A DNA stretch of 64,000 nucleotides from an uncultured Victivallales bacterium. GTDB taxonomy: Bacteria; Verrucomicrobiota; Lentisphaeria; Victivallales; UBA1829. The DNA lies in the NCBI GenBank assembly GCA_934661375.1, contig CAKUJH010000003.1, forward strand, positions 1-64,000, in the 5' to 3' direction. The position numbers and the translations under genes were made by a program. Below the pieces are notes generated by a model. It was not told the DNA's origin. It searched no databases and saw nothing but the letters and a program-made list of their open reading frames with translations. Shown one piece after another: positions 16,858 through 26,334 of the stretch. Position 1 is the first letter of the stretch. Every line of letters begins with the position of its first letter.

Positions 16858-18219
16858 TCAGCCCCGGCGTCCTTTGAGACGTCCGCGCTGAAGGAATCCT
16901 TCATAATGACGCATCACCAGGTGAGATTCCATCTGACTCAAAGTGTCAATGGTCACCCCCACGATGATCAGCAGACTGGTTCCGCCGAAGAATGACGCAA
17001 TATCATACGGGATCTTCAGCCATTTCGTCAGCATCATCGGGAAAATCGCCAAAGCTGTCAGGAAAACTGCTCCGGCAAAAGTGACTTTCGTCATGGTGTT
17101 GTCCAGAAAATCCGCAGTCGGCTTGCCGGGACGGATTCCGGGAATGTAGGCGCCTTCCTTTTTCAGATTATCGGAAATCTGAACCGGGTTGAACATGTTG
17201 GCAACCCAGAAGTAGGAAAATGCCAGAATCAGCAATCCGTAAATGCACATGTACGAATAGCTGTCATGCGAAAAGTACACCCCCAGGAAACGCAGCGGGG
17301 GAATCATCTGGCAGATTATCGGCGGGAAGATCAGAATCGCTCCCGCAAAAATGATCGGCATGACTCCGGGGAAGTTGACTTTCAGCGGCATGTAAGTCGT
17401 ACCGCCGGAAATCTTGTTGCCCTGAATCCGCTTCGCCATCTGAATAGGCACTCTGCGCTGACCTTGTGTCAGCAGCACAGTAAGCGCGGTAACCACCGCA
17501 AAGATGATGAACAGAAGCAGAACGTGAACCAGACGGAAACGCGTTCCGGAGGAGGAAAATCCGCCTTGCATCATTTCCACCACGCCCATCACAGCCTGAG
17601 GCAGACGCTCAATGATATTGGCGGTGATGATGATCGAAACACCGTTCCCGATGCCATGTTCCGTGATCCGTTCTCCCAGCCAGACCAGAACCATCGTACC
17701 CGCAGTCAGAATGATCATCGACATAATGATAAACCCGGTTCCCGGATTCATCACCAGCGGCAGTGCCGGAGCCGGAAGCCCCAGCCGTGACGGATTGGTC
17801 ATCGCGACCGCCGCCATTGCGCCCTGAATCAGACAGATCATAATCGTCAGATAACGGGTATACTGGTTGATCTTGGCATGACCGATTTCACCTTCCCGCT
17901 GGAGCTTCTCAAGAGAAGGCACCACCGGGACCAGAAGCTGCATAATGATCGACGCGGAAATGTAAGGCATGATTCCGAGCGCGCCGATCGCAAACTTCTG
18001 AAGAGCTCCGCCGTTGAACAGATCCAGCATTCCGAGAAGCTGGCCGCCGGCGGCGGTCTCCGTACTCAATTGGGTGAAATACTTGTCGAGATTGGCCATG
18101 TCAACGCCGGGACAAGGAATATTGGCGGCAATCCGACACAGGATGATCAATCCCATGGTGAACAGGATACGTCCACGCAATTCCTTGACCTTGAATGAAT
18201 TTATAAATGCTTTAAACAT
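16858..18219 (-). CDS. secY: Protein translocase subunit SecY
   Basis: The 453-residue channel subunit of the Sec translocon with ten predicted membrane helices. The N-terminal PCPGVDMANLDKYF region, the plug-side MPYISASIIMQLLVPV segment and the cytoplasmic loops RRVPIQMAKR and KKEGAYIPGIRPG are typical. AGAGGTT precedes the start. It is the last gene of the spc-type operon: adk, map, infA and the alpha operon, which often follow, are replaced by a terminator. Confidence 0.97.
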   Translation of the reverse strand: MFKAFINSFKVKELRGRILFTMGLIILCRIAANIPCPGVDMANLDKYFTQLSTETAAGGQLLGMLDLFNGGALQKFAIGALGIMPYISASIIMQLLVPVVPSLEKLQREGEIGHAKINQYTRYLTIMICLIQGAMAAVAMTNPSRLGLPAPALPLVMNPGTGFIIMSMIILTAGTMVLVWLGERITEHGIGNGVSIIITANIIERLPQAVMGVVEMMQGGFSSSGTRFRLVHVLLLFIIFAVVTALTVLLTQGQRRVPIQMAKRIQGNKISGGTTYMPLKVNFPGVMPIIFAGAILIFPPIICQMIPPLRFLGVYFSHDSYSYMCIYGLLILAFSYFWVANMFNPVQISDNLKKEGAYIPGIRPGKPTADFLDNTMTKVTFAGAVFLTALAIFPMMLTKWLKIPYDIASFFGGTSLLIIVGVTIDTLSQMESHLVMRHYEGFLQRGRLKGRRG

Positions 18220-18255
18220 TTAACCTCTTTCCCGGCGCGTCGCGCCATAAACGTG

Positions 18256-18708
<453 letters not shown>

Positions 18709-18731
18709 GATTCAATTCCCACTTTCTCAAG

Positions 18732-19271
18732 TTAATTTTTACCGAGTTTTTCCTGGATCTGCGCCTTGGAATTCATCTGCTGAATCGCCTTGAACGCGGC
18801 TTTCACCAGGTTCGAAGGATTGCTGGAGCCCAGGGATTTGGTCAGAACGTCGACCACACCGGCCAGACCGAGAACAGCACGCAGGGTGCTGCCGGCAATC
18901 AAACCGGTACCTTCAGAGGCCGGACGGATCAGCACTTTGGAACCGCTGAACTTAGCGAGAACCGAGTGCGGAACGGTCGTTCCTCTGCGGGGAACGGTAA
19001 TCATATTCTTCTTGGCCGCTTCGCCGCCCTTACGGATGGCGTCGGACACTTCGTTTGCTTTGCCGTAGCCGTAACCGACTCTGCCGTTGTGATCACCGAC
19101 CACAACCAGCGCGCCGAAACTGAAGTTACGGCCGCCTTTCACGACTTTAGAGCAGCGGTTGATGCTCAGAACCACTTCACCGTATTCTTCGGTTCCGGAA
19201 GTCTGATAGGTAACCTGAGCCTGCTCCTCGGCGGGAGCAGCTGCCTCTTTCTTGATTTCTTCTTTTTCCAT
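18732..19271 (-). CDS. rpsE: 30S ribosomal protein S5
   Basis: The 179-residue S5, involved in decoding accuracy and mRNA unwinding at the 30S entry. The VVKGGRNFSFGALVVVGD RNA-binding block and GSKVLIRPASEGTGLIAGS are well conserved. The N-terminal extension (MEKEEIKKEAAAPAEEQAQ) is acidic and alanine-rich and longer than usual. Confidence 0.97.
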   Translation of the reverse strand: MEKEEIKKEAAAPAEEQAQVTYQTSGTEEYGEVVLSINRCSKVVKGGRNFSFGALVVVGDHNGRVGYGYGKANEVSDAIRKGGEAAKKNMITVPRRGTTVPHSVLAKFSGSKVLIRPASEGTGLIAGSTLRAVLGLAGVVDVLTKSLGSSNPSNLVKAAFKAIQQMNSKAQIQEKLGKN

Positions 19272-19282
19272 CGTACTGCTCC

Positions 19283-19642
19283 TCAGAACTTTAATCCGGC
19301 TTCACGCGCGGCATCCGCCAGCGCTTTGATTTTGCCGTGATACTGCAAGCCGCCGCGGTCAAAGACCACTTCGGTGATTCCTGCTTCTTTCGCCTTTTCA
19401 GCGGCCAGTTTGCCCAAACTCTGCGCGGCGGCAACATTGCGTTTCAGATTCAACGCTTTGAAGGCGGCGGAAAGAGTGGACATGGAGGCCAGAGTGTGGC
19501 CGGCTTCATCATCAATGAACTGCACATACATGTTATTGGCGGTGAAGCTGACCGCGAGACGAGGACGGCTGGCCGTTCCCTGCACCTTCTGACGAAGACG
19601 CATGTGGCGCCGAACTCTTTTTTCTTTCGCTGTTTTATACAT
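19283..19642 (-). CDS. rplR: 50S ribosomal protein L18
   Basis: The 119-residue L18, which binds 5S rRNA. RLRQKVQGTASRPRLAVSFT and the C-terminal FDRGGLQYHGKIKALADAAR are typical. The start at 19642 (MYKTAKEKR) is preferred to a TTG at 19660, as it has CAGG upstream and the family's normal N-terminus. Confidence 0.96.
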   Translation of the reverse strand: MYKTAKEKRVRRHMRLRQKVQGTASRPRLAVSFTANNMYVQFIDDEAGHTLASMSTLSAAFKALNLKRNVAAAQSLGKLAAEKAKEAGITEVVFDRGGLQYHGKIKALADAAREAGLKF

Positions 19643-19663
19643 ATTAGCCTGCTCTTTCAATGA

Positions 19664-20200
19664 TTACGCATTCGTCTTGCCCGGCTTGATCACAACGTGT
19701 TCGTCGGAATAACGGACACCTTTGCCTTTGTACGGTTCGGGCTTTTTGAATTTACGGATACTGGCGGCAACTTCGCCGACCAGCTGCTTGTCCACACCGG
19801 AAATCAGCAGCTTGGTGGCATCGGTAACCTGGACCTTGATGCCTTCCGGAACCTGGTAGACAATATCATGGGAGTAGCCGAGACTCAACGTGAGCTTCGT
19901 GCCCGCCAGCACGGCTTTATAGCCGACGCCGACGATCTGAAGTTCTTTCTTGTAGCCTTCGCTGACACCAACGATGTTGTTCTTGATCAGACTGCGGAAC
20001 AGACCGTGCAGAGCCTTGTTGTTTCCTTCATCGGAAACACGGCAGACTTTGATTTCGTTATCTTCCACCACAGCGCTGACCGCTTCCGGCAGAATCACGG
20101 TCATTTTGCCGAGCTTGCCTTCCGTAACAACTTCTTTGCCGTTGATGGTGACTTTAACTCCCGCCGGAACGGAAATGGGTTTCATGCCGATACGTGACAT
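19664..20200 (-). CDS. rplF: 50S ribosomal protein L6
   Basis: The 178-residue L6 of the large subunit near the factor-binding site. It begins MSRIGMKPISVPAGV, as in most L6 proteins, and ends with KFKKPEPYKGKGVRY. The start at 20200 is preferred over the longer in-frame start at 20221, with GAGGT upstream. Confidence 0.97.
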   Translation of the reverse strand: MSRIGMKPISVPAGVKVTINGKEVVTEGKLGKMTVILPEAVSAVVEDNEIKVCRVSDEGNNKALHGLFRSLIKNNIVGVSEGYKKELQIVGVGYKAVLAGTKLTLSLGYSHDIVYQVPEGIKVQVTDATKLLISGVDKQLVGEVAASIRKFKKPEPYKGKGVRYSDEHVVIKPGKTNA

Positions 20201-20214
20201 AATTCTTACCTCGC

Positions 20215-20607
20215 TTACCAAACGTAGCAGAGAATTTCTCCGCCCACATTTTGTTTTTCGGCATCTTTGCCGCTCAGAATTCCCTTCGGGGTGGAGAGAA
20301 TGGCGAGACCCAGACCGTCTTTCACCTTCGGAATATCCTTGCAGCCGCAGTAAAGTCTGCAGGACGGCTTGGAAATTCTTTCGATGCCCTCGATGACGGA
20401 GCGGCGGTTGAAGTATTTCATCTCGACGACAAGCGATTTCTTGACATCGCCGTCAACATGAAAACTCTTAATATATCCTTCCTGTTCCAGAACCTGAGCG
20501 ATAGCCGCTTTGAGTTTGGAGGAGGGGATGACGACTTCCTTCTGCTTGGACATATAGCCGTTGCGAAGGCGGGTCAACATATCAGAAATAGGATCCTGCA
20601 TGCTCAT
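20215..20607 (-). CDS. rpsH: 30S ribosomal protein S8
   Basis: The 130-residue S8, an early-binding 16S rRNA protein that often represses the spc operon. It has the DPISDMLTRLRNG start and the C-terminal GLAILSTPKGILS ... GGEILCYVW block. AAGGTGG lies 8 bases before ATG 20607. Confidence 0.97.
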   Translation of the reverse strand: MSMQDPISDMLTRLRNGYMSKQKEVVIPSSKLKAAIAQVLEQEGYIKSFHVDGDVKKSLVVEMKYFNRRSVIEGIERISKPSCRLYCGCKDIPKVKDGLGLAILSTPKGILSGKDAEKQNVGGEILCYVW

Positions 20608-20625
20608 AATATACCACCTTCCTGA

Positions 20626-20811
20626 TTACCAGCTTGCCTTGACTACGCCGGGGATCTGGCCGGAGAGGGCCATTTCCCGGAAGCACAGTCTGCAAAGTTT
20701 GAATTTGCCCATATAAGCTCTGGGCCGACCACAAGCCTGACAGCGGTTGTATTTTCTGACCGAAAATTTAGCAACGCGCTTCTGCTTGGCGATAAGACTT
20801 TTTTTAGCCAT
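20626..20811 (-). CDS. rpsN: 30S ribosomal protein S14, zinc-binding (type Z) form
   Basis: A 61-residue S14 of the short zinc-ribbon class. The four cysteines are seen in CQACGRP and CRLCF. The short form needs zinc; a zinc-free paralogue, if any, is not in this window. AGGAG lies 10 bases upstream of the start. Confidence 0.97.
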   Translation of the reverse strand: MAKKSLIAKQKRVAKFSVRKYNRCQACGRPRAYMGKFKLCRLCFREMALSGQIPGVVKASW

Positions 20812-20827
20812 TTTTCACATTCTCCTG

Positions 20828-21364
20828 TTAGCGCGCGAACGGGACTTCCATCAGCGCGAGCAGTTCCTTAGCTTCCGCATCGGTTTGAGCGCTGGTGACA
20901 ATCGTAAGGTTGAGGCCCATAGGATATTTCAGTTTTTCCAGATCGATTTCGGTGAAGACCGAAACATCCTGAATGCCCATATTGTAGTCGCCGACTTTGT
21001 CGAATCCCTTCTTGGGAACACCGCGGAAGTCACGAATACGGGGAAGCGCATTGTGAACAAAGCGGTCAAGGAATTCATACATGCGGGAACCGCGGAGCGT
21101 CACCATCACACCGACGGGCTGACCCACGCGCAGTTTGAAGTTGGCAACGTTCTTTTTCGCCTTGGTGATAATAGGAAGCTGACCGGTAATCGCGGCAAGA
21201 ATGTTCTTGCCTTCGGTGAAAGCATCCTTTTCCATTTTGGTGCCGATACCCATGCTGAGAACGATCTTCTTCAGTTTGGGAACCTGCATCACATTTTTGT
21301 AGCCCATCTTCTGCATCAGGGCCGGTACAACTTCCTCGTTGTACTTCTTTTTCATGTCTGCCAT
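20828..21364 (-). CDS. rplE: 50S ribosomal protein L5
   Basis: The 178-residue L5, which binds 5S rRNA and contacts the P-site tRNA. KNVMQVPKLKKIVLSMGIG and RMYEFLDRFVHNALPRIRDF are characteristic. It lies 32 bases downstream of rplX in the normal order. Confidence 0.97.
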   Translation of the reverse strand: MADMKKKYNEEVVPALMQKMGYKNVMQVPKLKKIVLSMGIGTKMEKDAFTEGKNILAAITGQLPIITKAKKNVANFKLRVGQPVGVMVTLRGSRMYEFLDRFVHNALPRIRDFRGVPKKGFDKVGDYNMGIQDVSVFTEIDLEKLKYPMGLNLTIVTSAQTDAEAKELLALMEVPFAR

Positions 21365-21396
21365 ATCTTTATTACTCCGATCTCAGTATGTTCGTG

Positions 21397-21669
21397 TCAG
21401 TCTTTGACCCTGACGTTTGACACATGGACGGAGACCGCGCGTTCGACGAGTCCGCCTTTCGGATTTGCCTGAGATTTCTTGAGAGTTCTTTTTCCGAGAC
21501 GTTCGGAAAGTTTCTCCTGGGGAATCCCCTGCATTTCGAGGACAACGCGGTCCTTCTTCTTCAGAACGGCAACGATCTTGCCGGATTCTTTTTTCCATTC
21601 ACCGCTGATGACTTCAACGGTATCGCCTTTTTTGACGTGGTATTTTTTTGCACATTTCTCGGAAAACAT
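21397..21669 (-). CDS. rplX: 50S ribosomal protein L24
   Basis: A 90-residue L24, an assembly initiator protein with a KOW motif ([20 protein letters not shown]). The start codon shares its A with the rplN stop (TGATG), indicating translational coupling. The C-terminal part is shorter than in E. coli L24. Confidence 0.94.
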   Translation of the reverse strand: MFSEKCAKKYHVKKGDTVEVISGEWKKESGKIVAVLKKKDRVVLEMQGIPQEKLSERLGKRTLKKSQANPKGGLVERAVSVHVSNVRVKD

Positions 21670-22034
21670 CAGAGCACCTCCGGAGCCAGAGAAATAATTT
21701 TCATGAAATTCTTTTCACGAAGTTCACGCGCCACCGGGCCGAAAATACGGGTTCCCCTGGGGTTCTTTTCATCGTCGATCAGAACCGCGGAATTGCGGTC
21801 GAACCGGAGATAGGAACCGTCGGGACGGCTGATTTTGGCGGACGTTCTGACGATAACGGCTTTGACGACATCGCCTTTTTTGACGCCGCCGCCGGGGATG
21901 GCTTCCTTGACCGCGGCCGTGACAATATCACCGACCTTGGCATAACGTCTTTTTTGTCCGAGAATCGTAATGGCAACAATCCGTTTGGCACCGGAGTTGT
22001 CAGCGACTTCCATGCTTGACTGCATCTGTATCAT
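21669..22034 (-). CDS. rplN: 50S ribosomal protein L14
   Basis: The 121-residue L14, with the conserved [12 protein letters not shown] start, [15 protein letters not shown] and the C-terminal [20 protein letters not shown]. It contacts 16S rRNA in bridge B8. It overlaps rplX by one base. Confidence 0.97.
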   Translation of the reverse strand: MIQMQSSMEVADNSGAKRIVAITILGQKRRYAKVGDIVTAAVKEAIPGGGVKKGDVVKAVIVRTSAKISRPDGSYLRFDRNSAVLIDDEKNPRGTRIFGPVARELREKNFMKIISLAPEVL

Positions 22035-22058
22035 GATTCATTCTCCTTTGGAAGCGGC

Positions 22059-22340
22059 TTATTCCGGACGGCTGATGATTTCGACCAGGCGCCAGCATTT
22101 GTTTTTGCTGATGGGTCTGGTTTCGGCAATGCGAACCATATCCCCGATTTTGGCCTGATTGGTTTCATCGTGAGCCGCGTAACGCTTACGGGATTTTACG
22201 ACTTTTTTGTAACGCTTGTGAGAGGTGCGTCTTTCGACTTCAACAACGATAGTTTTGTTCTGCACGTCGCTGACCACCTGTCCGACTCTGCTCTTGCGAT
22301 TTCCGCGCACATTTTCAGTTTTTGTGCTGGTCTCGTTCAT
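22059..22340 (-). CDS. rpsQ: 30S ribosomal protein S17
   Basis: A 93-residue S17 with an OB fold: [24 protein letters not shown] and the [11 protein letters not shown] segment, then [16 protein letters not shown]. The N-terminus is about ten residues longer than in E. coli. Confidence 0.96.
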   Translation of the reverse strand: MNETSTKTENVRGNRKSRVGQVVSDVQNKTIVVEVERRTSHKRYKKVVKSRKRYAAHDETNQAKIGDMVRIAETRPISKNKCWRLVEIISRPE

Positions 22341-22368
22341 GGCTTAGATATCCGTTCGTTAGTAGGTT

Positions 22369-22590
22369 TCAGTTGGCCGCGGGGGCTGCGGCGGCGGCCG
22401 CCAGCTCTCTGCGTCTTTTTTCAGTGAGGACCCGCGCGATGTTTCTGCGCAGTTCCTTGAACTTTGCGGGATTTTCGATCTGGCCGGCTTTCGCCTGCGC
22501 ACGGTAGTTGAATTTCTCTTTCTTGAATTCAGCAATCCGGCTGTCCAGTTCCGCATCCGTCATATCTTGGAAAACAATTTTGTTCTTCAT
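22369..22590 (-). CDS. rpmC: 50S ribosomal protein L29
   Basis: A 73-residue two-helix L29 located at the exit tunnel. The start at 22590 (MKNKIVFQDMTDAEL) has AAGGATC just upstream and falls after the rplP stop, so it is preferred over the longer frame to 22665. The C-terminus ends in an alanine-rich tail. Confidence 0.93.
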   Translation of the reverse strand: MKNKIVFQDMTDAELDSRIAEFKKEKFNYRAQAKAGQIENPAKFKELRRNIARVLTEKRRRELAAAAAAPAAN

Positions 22591-22606
22591 CGCTGATCCT
22601 TCCGAC

Positions 22607-23026
22607 TCAGACTGCGCCATGGCGCATGATGAATTTACAACGCACCGGAAGTTTAGAAGCGGCAAGGCTCATAGCTTCCTTGGCGACGACTTCGGGGCAT
22701 CCGCTGACTTCAAACAGCATTCTGCCGGGCTTAATCGGAGCGACCCAGTATTCGACTGCGCCTTTCCCTTTACCCATACGGACTTCCAACGGTTTCTTGG
22801 TGTACGGTTTATAGGGAAACACACGGATCCAAACTTTACCGTGACGTTTCATGTGACGAGTGATAGCCACACGGGCCGCCTCGATCTGGTTGGCAGTCAG
22901 GTAAGCCCGCTCCATGGTCTGCAGACCGAAATCGCCGAAATCTAATTCGTTGCACCGCTGGGACAACCCGGCATTATTGCCGCGCTGCACCTTTCTGTGC
23001 TTTACTCTTTTTGGCATTAATGGCAT
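22607..23026 (-). CDS. rplP: 50S ribosomal protein L16
   Basis: The 139-residue L16 at the A-site region: [13 protein letters not shown] near the start, [16 protein letters not shown] and [18 protein letters not shown]. The start lies inside rpsC, with an overlap of 53 bases (44 if the second ATG at 23017 is used), which is longer than usual for this pair. Confidence 0.96.
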   Translation of the reverse strand: MPLMPKRVKHRKVQRGNNAGLSQRCNELDFGDFGLQTMERAYLTANQIEAARVAITRHMKRHGKVWIRVFPYKPYTKKPLEVRMGKGKGAVEYWVAPIKPGRMLFEVSGCPEVVAKEAMSLAASKLPVRCKFIMRHGAV

Positions 23027-23666
23027 TTTGCATATCCTCCATGGCTTCTTTGTGACAAATCCAAACTTTCACGCCGAGTTTTCCGGCCGTGGTGTTCGCT
23101 TCGGCAAAACCGTAATCGATGTTTGCCTTCAACGTGTGAAGGGGCGTGCGCCCTTCCTTATAATGTTCCGTACGGGCAAGTTCCGCAGCACCGAGACGAC
23201 CGGCGCACTGAATCTTGATACCTTCCGCACCGGCTTCCATCGCCATCTGAATGGCCTTCTTCATGGCCCGGCGGAAACCGATACGTTTTTCCAGCTGAAG
23301 AGCGATGCTCTCGGAAACCAGCTGTGCATTGATTTCAGGACGTTTGACTTCAACAACATCCAGAATCACTTCACGACCCGGAAGCAGCTTGGCGACAGAG
23401 CCGCGGAGCTGTTCGAGTTCGGCGCCTTTGCGGCCGATCAGCAGACCGGGACGCGCAGCGAGGATGGTGATACGAACATTGCTGCTGTAACGTTCAATGA
23501 CGATTTTGGAGATTCCAGCCTGACCGAAGTTCTTCTTGATGTAAGTACGAATCTTCAAGTCTTCATGAAGCCAGTCGCCGAAGCACGCCTTGGCAGCGTA
23601 CCAGCGGGAGCTCCAGTTCTTGTTCAGGGCTAATCTCAACCCAATAGGATTTACCTTCTGACCCAC
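22974..23666 (-). CDS. rpsC: 30S ribosomal protein S3
   Basis: The 230-residue S3 at the mRNA entry site, with a KH domain ([16 protein letters not shown]) and the C-terminal [18 protein letters not shown] block. It uses a GTG start at 23666, with GAAAGGGG five bases upstream. The 3' end overlaps the rplP start. Confidence 0.97.
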   Translation of the reverse strand: MGQKVNPIGLRLALNKNWSSRWYAAKACFGDWLHEDLKIRTYIKKNFGQAGISKIVIERYSSNVRITILAARPGLLIGRKGAELEQLRGSVAKLLPGREVILDVVEVKRPEINAQLVSESIALQLEKRIGFRRAMKKAIQMAMEAGAEGIKIQCAGRLGAAELARTEHYKEGRTPLHTLKANIDYGFAEANTTAGKLGVKVWICHKEAMEDMQNAINAKKSKAQKGAARQ

Positions 23667-23682
23667 AACATGCCCCTTTCTA

Positions 23683-24021
23683 TTATGCCTCTGTCAGAAC
23701 CACAGTGAAGTGGCTCATGCGTTTCCGGATTCTGCCCGCCTGTCCGCGCGCTTTCGGCCGATAGCGTTTGAGCATCGGACCGGGATCGGCGGCCGCTTTC
23801 AGAACCTTCAACTGTTCTTTTTTGACACTGTTCTTTTCATCATTTTCCGCGTTGGCGATCGCGCTTTTCAGCGTTTTCGCGAAAAGCCGTGCAGCTTTTC
23901 TCGGACTGATCTCGACTATCGCCAGAGCCTCAACGACCGGTTTTCCCTGAATGAGACGGGAAATCTCGTTCGCCTTGGAGGGCGATATCCGGACATACTT
24001 TGTAATTGCCCGAAATTCCAT
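23683..24021 (-). CDS. rplV: 50S ribosomal protein L22
   Basis: The 112-residue L22 lining the exit tunnel, with KYVRISPSKANEISRLIQGK and the hairpin-loop region PMLKRYRPKARGQAGRI. It is the first ribosomal gene of this operon: rpsS, rplB, rplW, rplD, rplC and rpsJ, which normally precede it, are absent. The Shine-Dalgarno sequence is weak. Confidence 0.96.
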   Translation of the reverse strand: MEFRAITKYVRISPSKANEISRLIQGKPVVEALAIVEISPRKAARLFAKTLKSAIANAENDEKNSVKKEQLKVLKAAADPGPMLKRYRPKARGQAGRIRKRMSHFTVVLTEA

Positions 24022-24077
24022 GTGCTTTTTTCTCGCTTTGTTCTTGTTTGTTGTTTATGTGAACTGTCGATTCGATT

Positions 24078-24884
24078 TTATTTCGCAGTTTGTTCTCTCG
24101 CAGCTGTCAGCTCCGTACCGATTCCGACCGTGTTCAGGTTTCCGCTCAGCAGCAGACCCGCTGCCGTGAAATCTTTCAGCATCACCACCTGAAACGATGT
24201 TTTTCCATCCGCAGTCCGCAGCACCATTCCAGCGCGCAGTCCGTTGCGATATCCAGCGGACAGAACCACAGCCTTCAGCTTTTCATCTGTATTTAATATA
24301 CGGCAGGAAACAAGACCATGCGGTACGGAGGGAACAGCATTGTAACGGATAATATTGCGGATTTCGCTCTTCACATTGTTAACTGAAACTCTAAGCCTGG
24401 CGGCATATACAGCATCCACTTCCGATTGCTTGAGCAGTTCAAGGACTGCATCACACAGGGAGGCCGCAGCCGACGCCAATGCTACTGAGCTTTGCATAAC
24501 AGTTCTCAGAGACTCCGCCGATTCGTCCGCCCTGACATCGGAATATTCCGGTTTCAGAGTTTCCACGACCGCCGCCGCGCTCATTTCCACGCGTTTCAGC
24601 TTATCGGCCAGCATCGAATACTTTTCAAGAGTTTCAATCAGCTCCTTGCGAACGAGAGAATTCTCATACTGGAGATGCTTCACCTCTGACTTCAAACGAT
24701 CCCGTTCATTAGTCAAATCCGCAAGTTTTTTCTCCGTTTCCGTCTTCAGCAGCCGCAGTTCTTTTTCCAACTGCCAAGCCGGCTTCGGAGCTGTCTGCCG
24801 GACATCTTCACCGCTCGCGGCAAAATATATCTGTGCAAACAGAGCAGTTAATATAACACGCAACATGCAGAAATTCCAGTGCAT
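24078..24884 (-). CDS. Unknown secreted coiled-coil protein at the head of the ribosomal operon
   Basis: Not recognised. The frame is open from 25019, but a signal-peptide-like segment (LRVILTALFAQIYFAASG) suggests a start near 24884 or 24866; no start has a good ribosome binding site, so this is uncertain. After the signal come about 70 residues of charged heptads (a coiled coil, WQLEKELRLLKTETEKKLAD and on), an alanine-rich helical middle, and a C-terminal ~75-residue beta-rich domain (ILNTDEKLKAVVLSAGYRNG ... MVLRTADGKTSFQVVML). The layout of coiled coil plus small beta domain resembles MreC in outline only. It lies 56 bases upstream of rplV with no promoter visible between, and has its own promoter at 25035-25062, so it probably leads the ribosomal transcript. 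Confidence 0.6.
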   Translation of the reverse strand: MHWNFCMLRVILTALFAQIYFAASGEDVRQTAPKPAWQLEKELRLLKTETEKKLADLTNERDRLKSEVKHLQYENSLVRKELIETLEKYSMLADKLKRVEMSAAAVVETLKPEYSDVRADESAESLRTVMQSSVALASAAASLCDAVLELLKQSEVDAVYAARLRVSVNNVKSEIRNIIRYNAVPSVPHGLVSCRILNTDEKLKAVVLSAGYRNGLRAGMVLRTADGKTSFQVVMLKDFTAAGLLLSGNLNTVGIGTELTAAREQTAK

Positions 24885-25034
24885 ATGCAAGAAAAATTCG
24901 TTTTTTTTCGTGTTTTTGCTGTTTTTGACCTGAAAACTGTCCATAAAAAAATCCATTTCCGCTGTTTTCAGCATGGTTTTCCAGTCTGCCGCAGACACCG
25001 CCGAAGCACCGATCCGCAAATTCCATATCCTTTA

Positions 25035-25062
25035 AATATAACGCAGTTTGCATTTTTTTCAA
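25035..25062 (-). promoter_or_regulatory. Promoter for the coiled-coil gene and ribosomal operon
   Basis: On the minus strand TTGAAA (25062-25057) and TATATT (25040-25035) are spaced by 16 bases. It stands back to back with the aroC promoter, the -35 boxes being only 9 bases apart. If used, the leader before the chosen start is about 145 bases. Confidence 0.55.
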
Positions 25063-25071
25063 CTCCGCAAC

Positions 25072-25099
25072 TTGCCTCTTGTTTTTTTTATGATATATT
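25072..25099 (+). promoter_or_regulatory. Promoter of aroC
   Basis: TTGCCT (25072-25077) and TATATT (25094-25099) are spaced by 16 bases and followed by ACCGG. The predicted start of transcription is about 30 bases before the aroC start codon. Confidence 0.55.
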
Positions 25100-25134
25100 A
25101 CCGGTCAGTCACTTTTAAGGAAAGGATTGTAAAT

Positions 25135-26316
25135 ATGTTCGGCAACACCTTTGGGAAACTGTTCAGAATCACCTGCTGCGGCGAGTCATACTCCGGCGGC
25201 TTCCGGAAAAATCTCAACCTTCCGGAAGAATTGTATGGAGGTCTGATGACCATTGTCGACGGTGTTCCTCCGGGAATCAAGATTACCGCGGAACTGATTC
25301 AGGCGGAACTGGACAAACGTAAACCCGGTCAGACCCCGCTGGATTCCCCCCGCAAGGAAAAAGACCGCGTCTATATTTTTTCCGGAGTCATGGAAGATCA
25401 GCTCACCACCGGCGCACCGGTCGGCATGATTATTCCCAACAACGATATCCAGGATGTCCATATTGACCAGTACCGTTCCTACAAGGATTCCATCCGCCCG
25501 GGTCATGCTGAATACGGATTCTTCAAAAAATATGGAGAACATGGAGACTGGGTGGGAGCCGGACGCGCCAGCGGACGCGAGACCGCCAGCCGTGTTGCCG
25601 GCGGAGCAGTTGCCAAGGCGATTTTGGATGCCATGGGCATTGATGTGATTGCCTACACGATTGCTTCCCATAATATCAAAGTCGATCACGAAGTCTCGTA
25701 CGAAGAAGCCAAAGCCAATTACCGGAAAAATGAAATCAACTGTCCGGACATTGCGGCGGCTGAGAAAATGCGGGCGGATGTGCTGAAAATCAAAGAAAGC
25801 GGCGAAACCTGCGGCGGCATCATTGAATGTATTGCCCGCGGAGTTCCTGCCGGACTGGGCGAACCGGTTTTCGACAAAATGAACGCCATGCTGGCTCATG
25901 CTGTCTGCTCCATCGGCGCAATCAAGGGTATCGAATTCGGTGCGGGCTTTGAAGTTGCCAACATGGTGGGCAGCGAAAGCAATGACCCCGCTTATGTTGA
26001 CCCTGAAACCGGCAAAGTCCGTTTCAAAACCAATCACGCCGGCGGCATTCTCGGCGGCATCACCACCTGGGAAGACATCCGGTTCCGCTGTGCCGTCAAA
26101 CCGACTCCGACCGTTTCCGTGCCGCAGGACACGGTGAATGTGAAGGAAATGAAGAACGTGGTTCTTTCCCCGATCACCCGCCGCGACCCGACTTTGCTGC
26201 CGCGGATTTATCCGGTCATCGAAGCCATGACCCGCTGCGTGATTCTGGATGCGCTCTACATGGCGCAGGGCTACTGGAAAGTCTCCGGAATCGACCAGAA
26301 ATGGCTGAACATCTGA
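25135..26316 (+). CDS. aroC: Chorismate synthase (divergent active-site residue)
   Basis: A 393-residue enzyme making chorismate from EPSP with reduced FMN, the last step of the shikimate pathway. Family blocks are clear: MFGNTFGKLFRIT, VDGVPPGI, SIRPGHAEYGF (the second catalytic His), GRETASRVAGGAVAK, ARGVPAGLGEPVFD and TNHAGGILGGI. The normal GESHG is GESYSGG here, putting Tyr 19 in place of one of the two conserved catalytic histidines. GGGRSSAR is changed to GAGRASGR, and about a dozen residues are inserted after the GES motif. It could be a slower, lineage-specific or re-purposed AroC. ATG 25135 has AAGGATT upstream. Confidence 0.9.
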   Translation: MFGNTFGKLFRITCCGESYSGGFRKNLNLPEELYGGLMTIVDGVPPGIKITAELIQAELDKRKPGQTPLDSPRKEKDRVYIFSGVMEDQLTTGAPVGMIIPNNDIQDVHIDQYRSYKDSIRPGHAEYGFFKKYGEHGDWVGAGRASGRETASRVAGGAVAKAILDAMGIDVIAYTIASHNIKVDHEVSYEEAKANYRKNEINCPDIAAAEKMRADVLKIKESGETCGGIIECIARGVPAGLGEPVFDKMNAMLAHAVCSIGAIKGIEFGAGFEVANMVGSESNDPAYVDPETGKVRFKTNHAGGILGGITTWEDIRFRCAVKPTPTVSVPQDTVNVKEMKNVVLSPITRRDPTLLPRIYPVIEAMTRCVILDALYMAQGYWKVSGIDQKWLNI

Positions 26317-26334
26317 AGCAGTTTCAGCGGAACA

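Noticed and set aside
24808..25062. 84-codon minus-strand frame overlapping the start of the coiled-coil gene
   Set aside because: Begins before the predicted transcription start at about 25028 and has no domain; retained only as an alternative leader-peptide idea.
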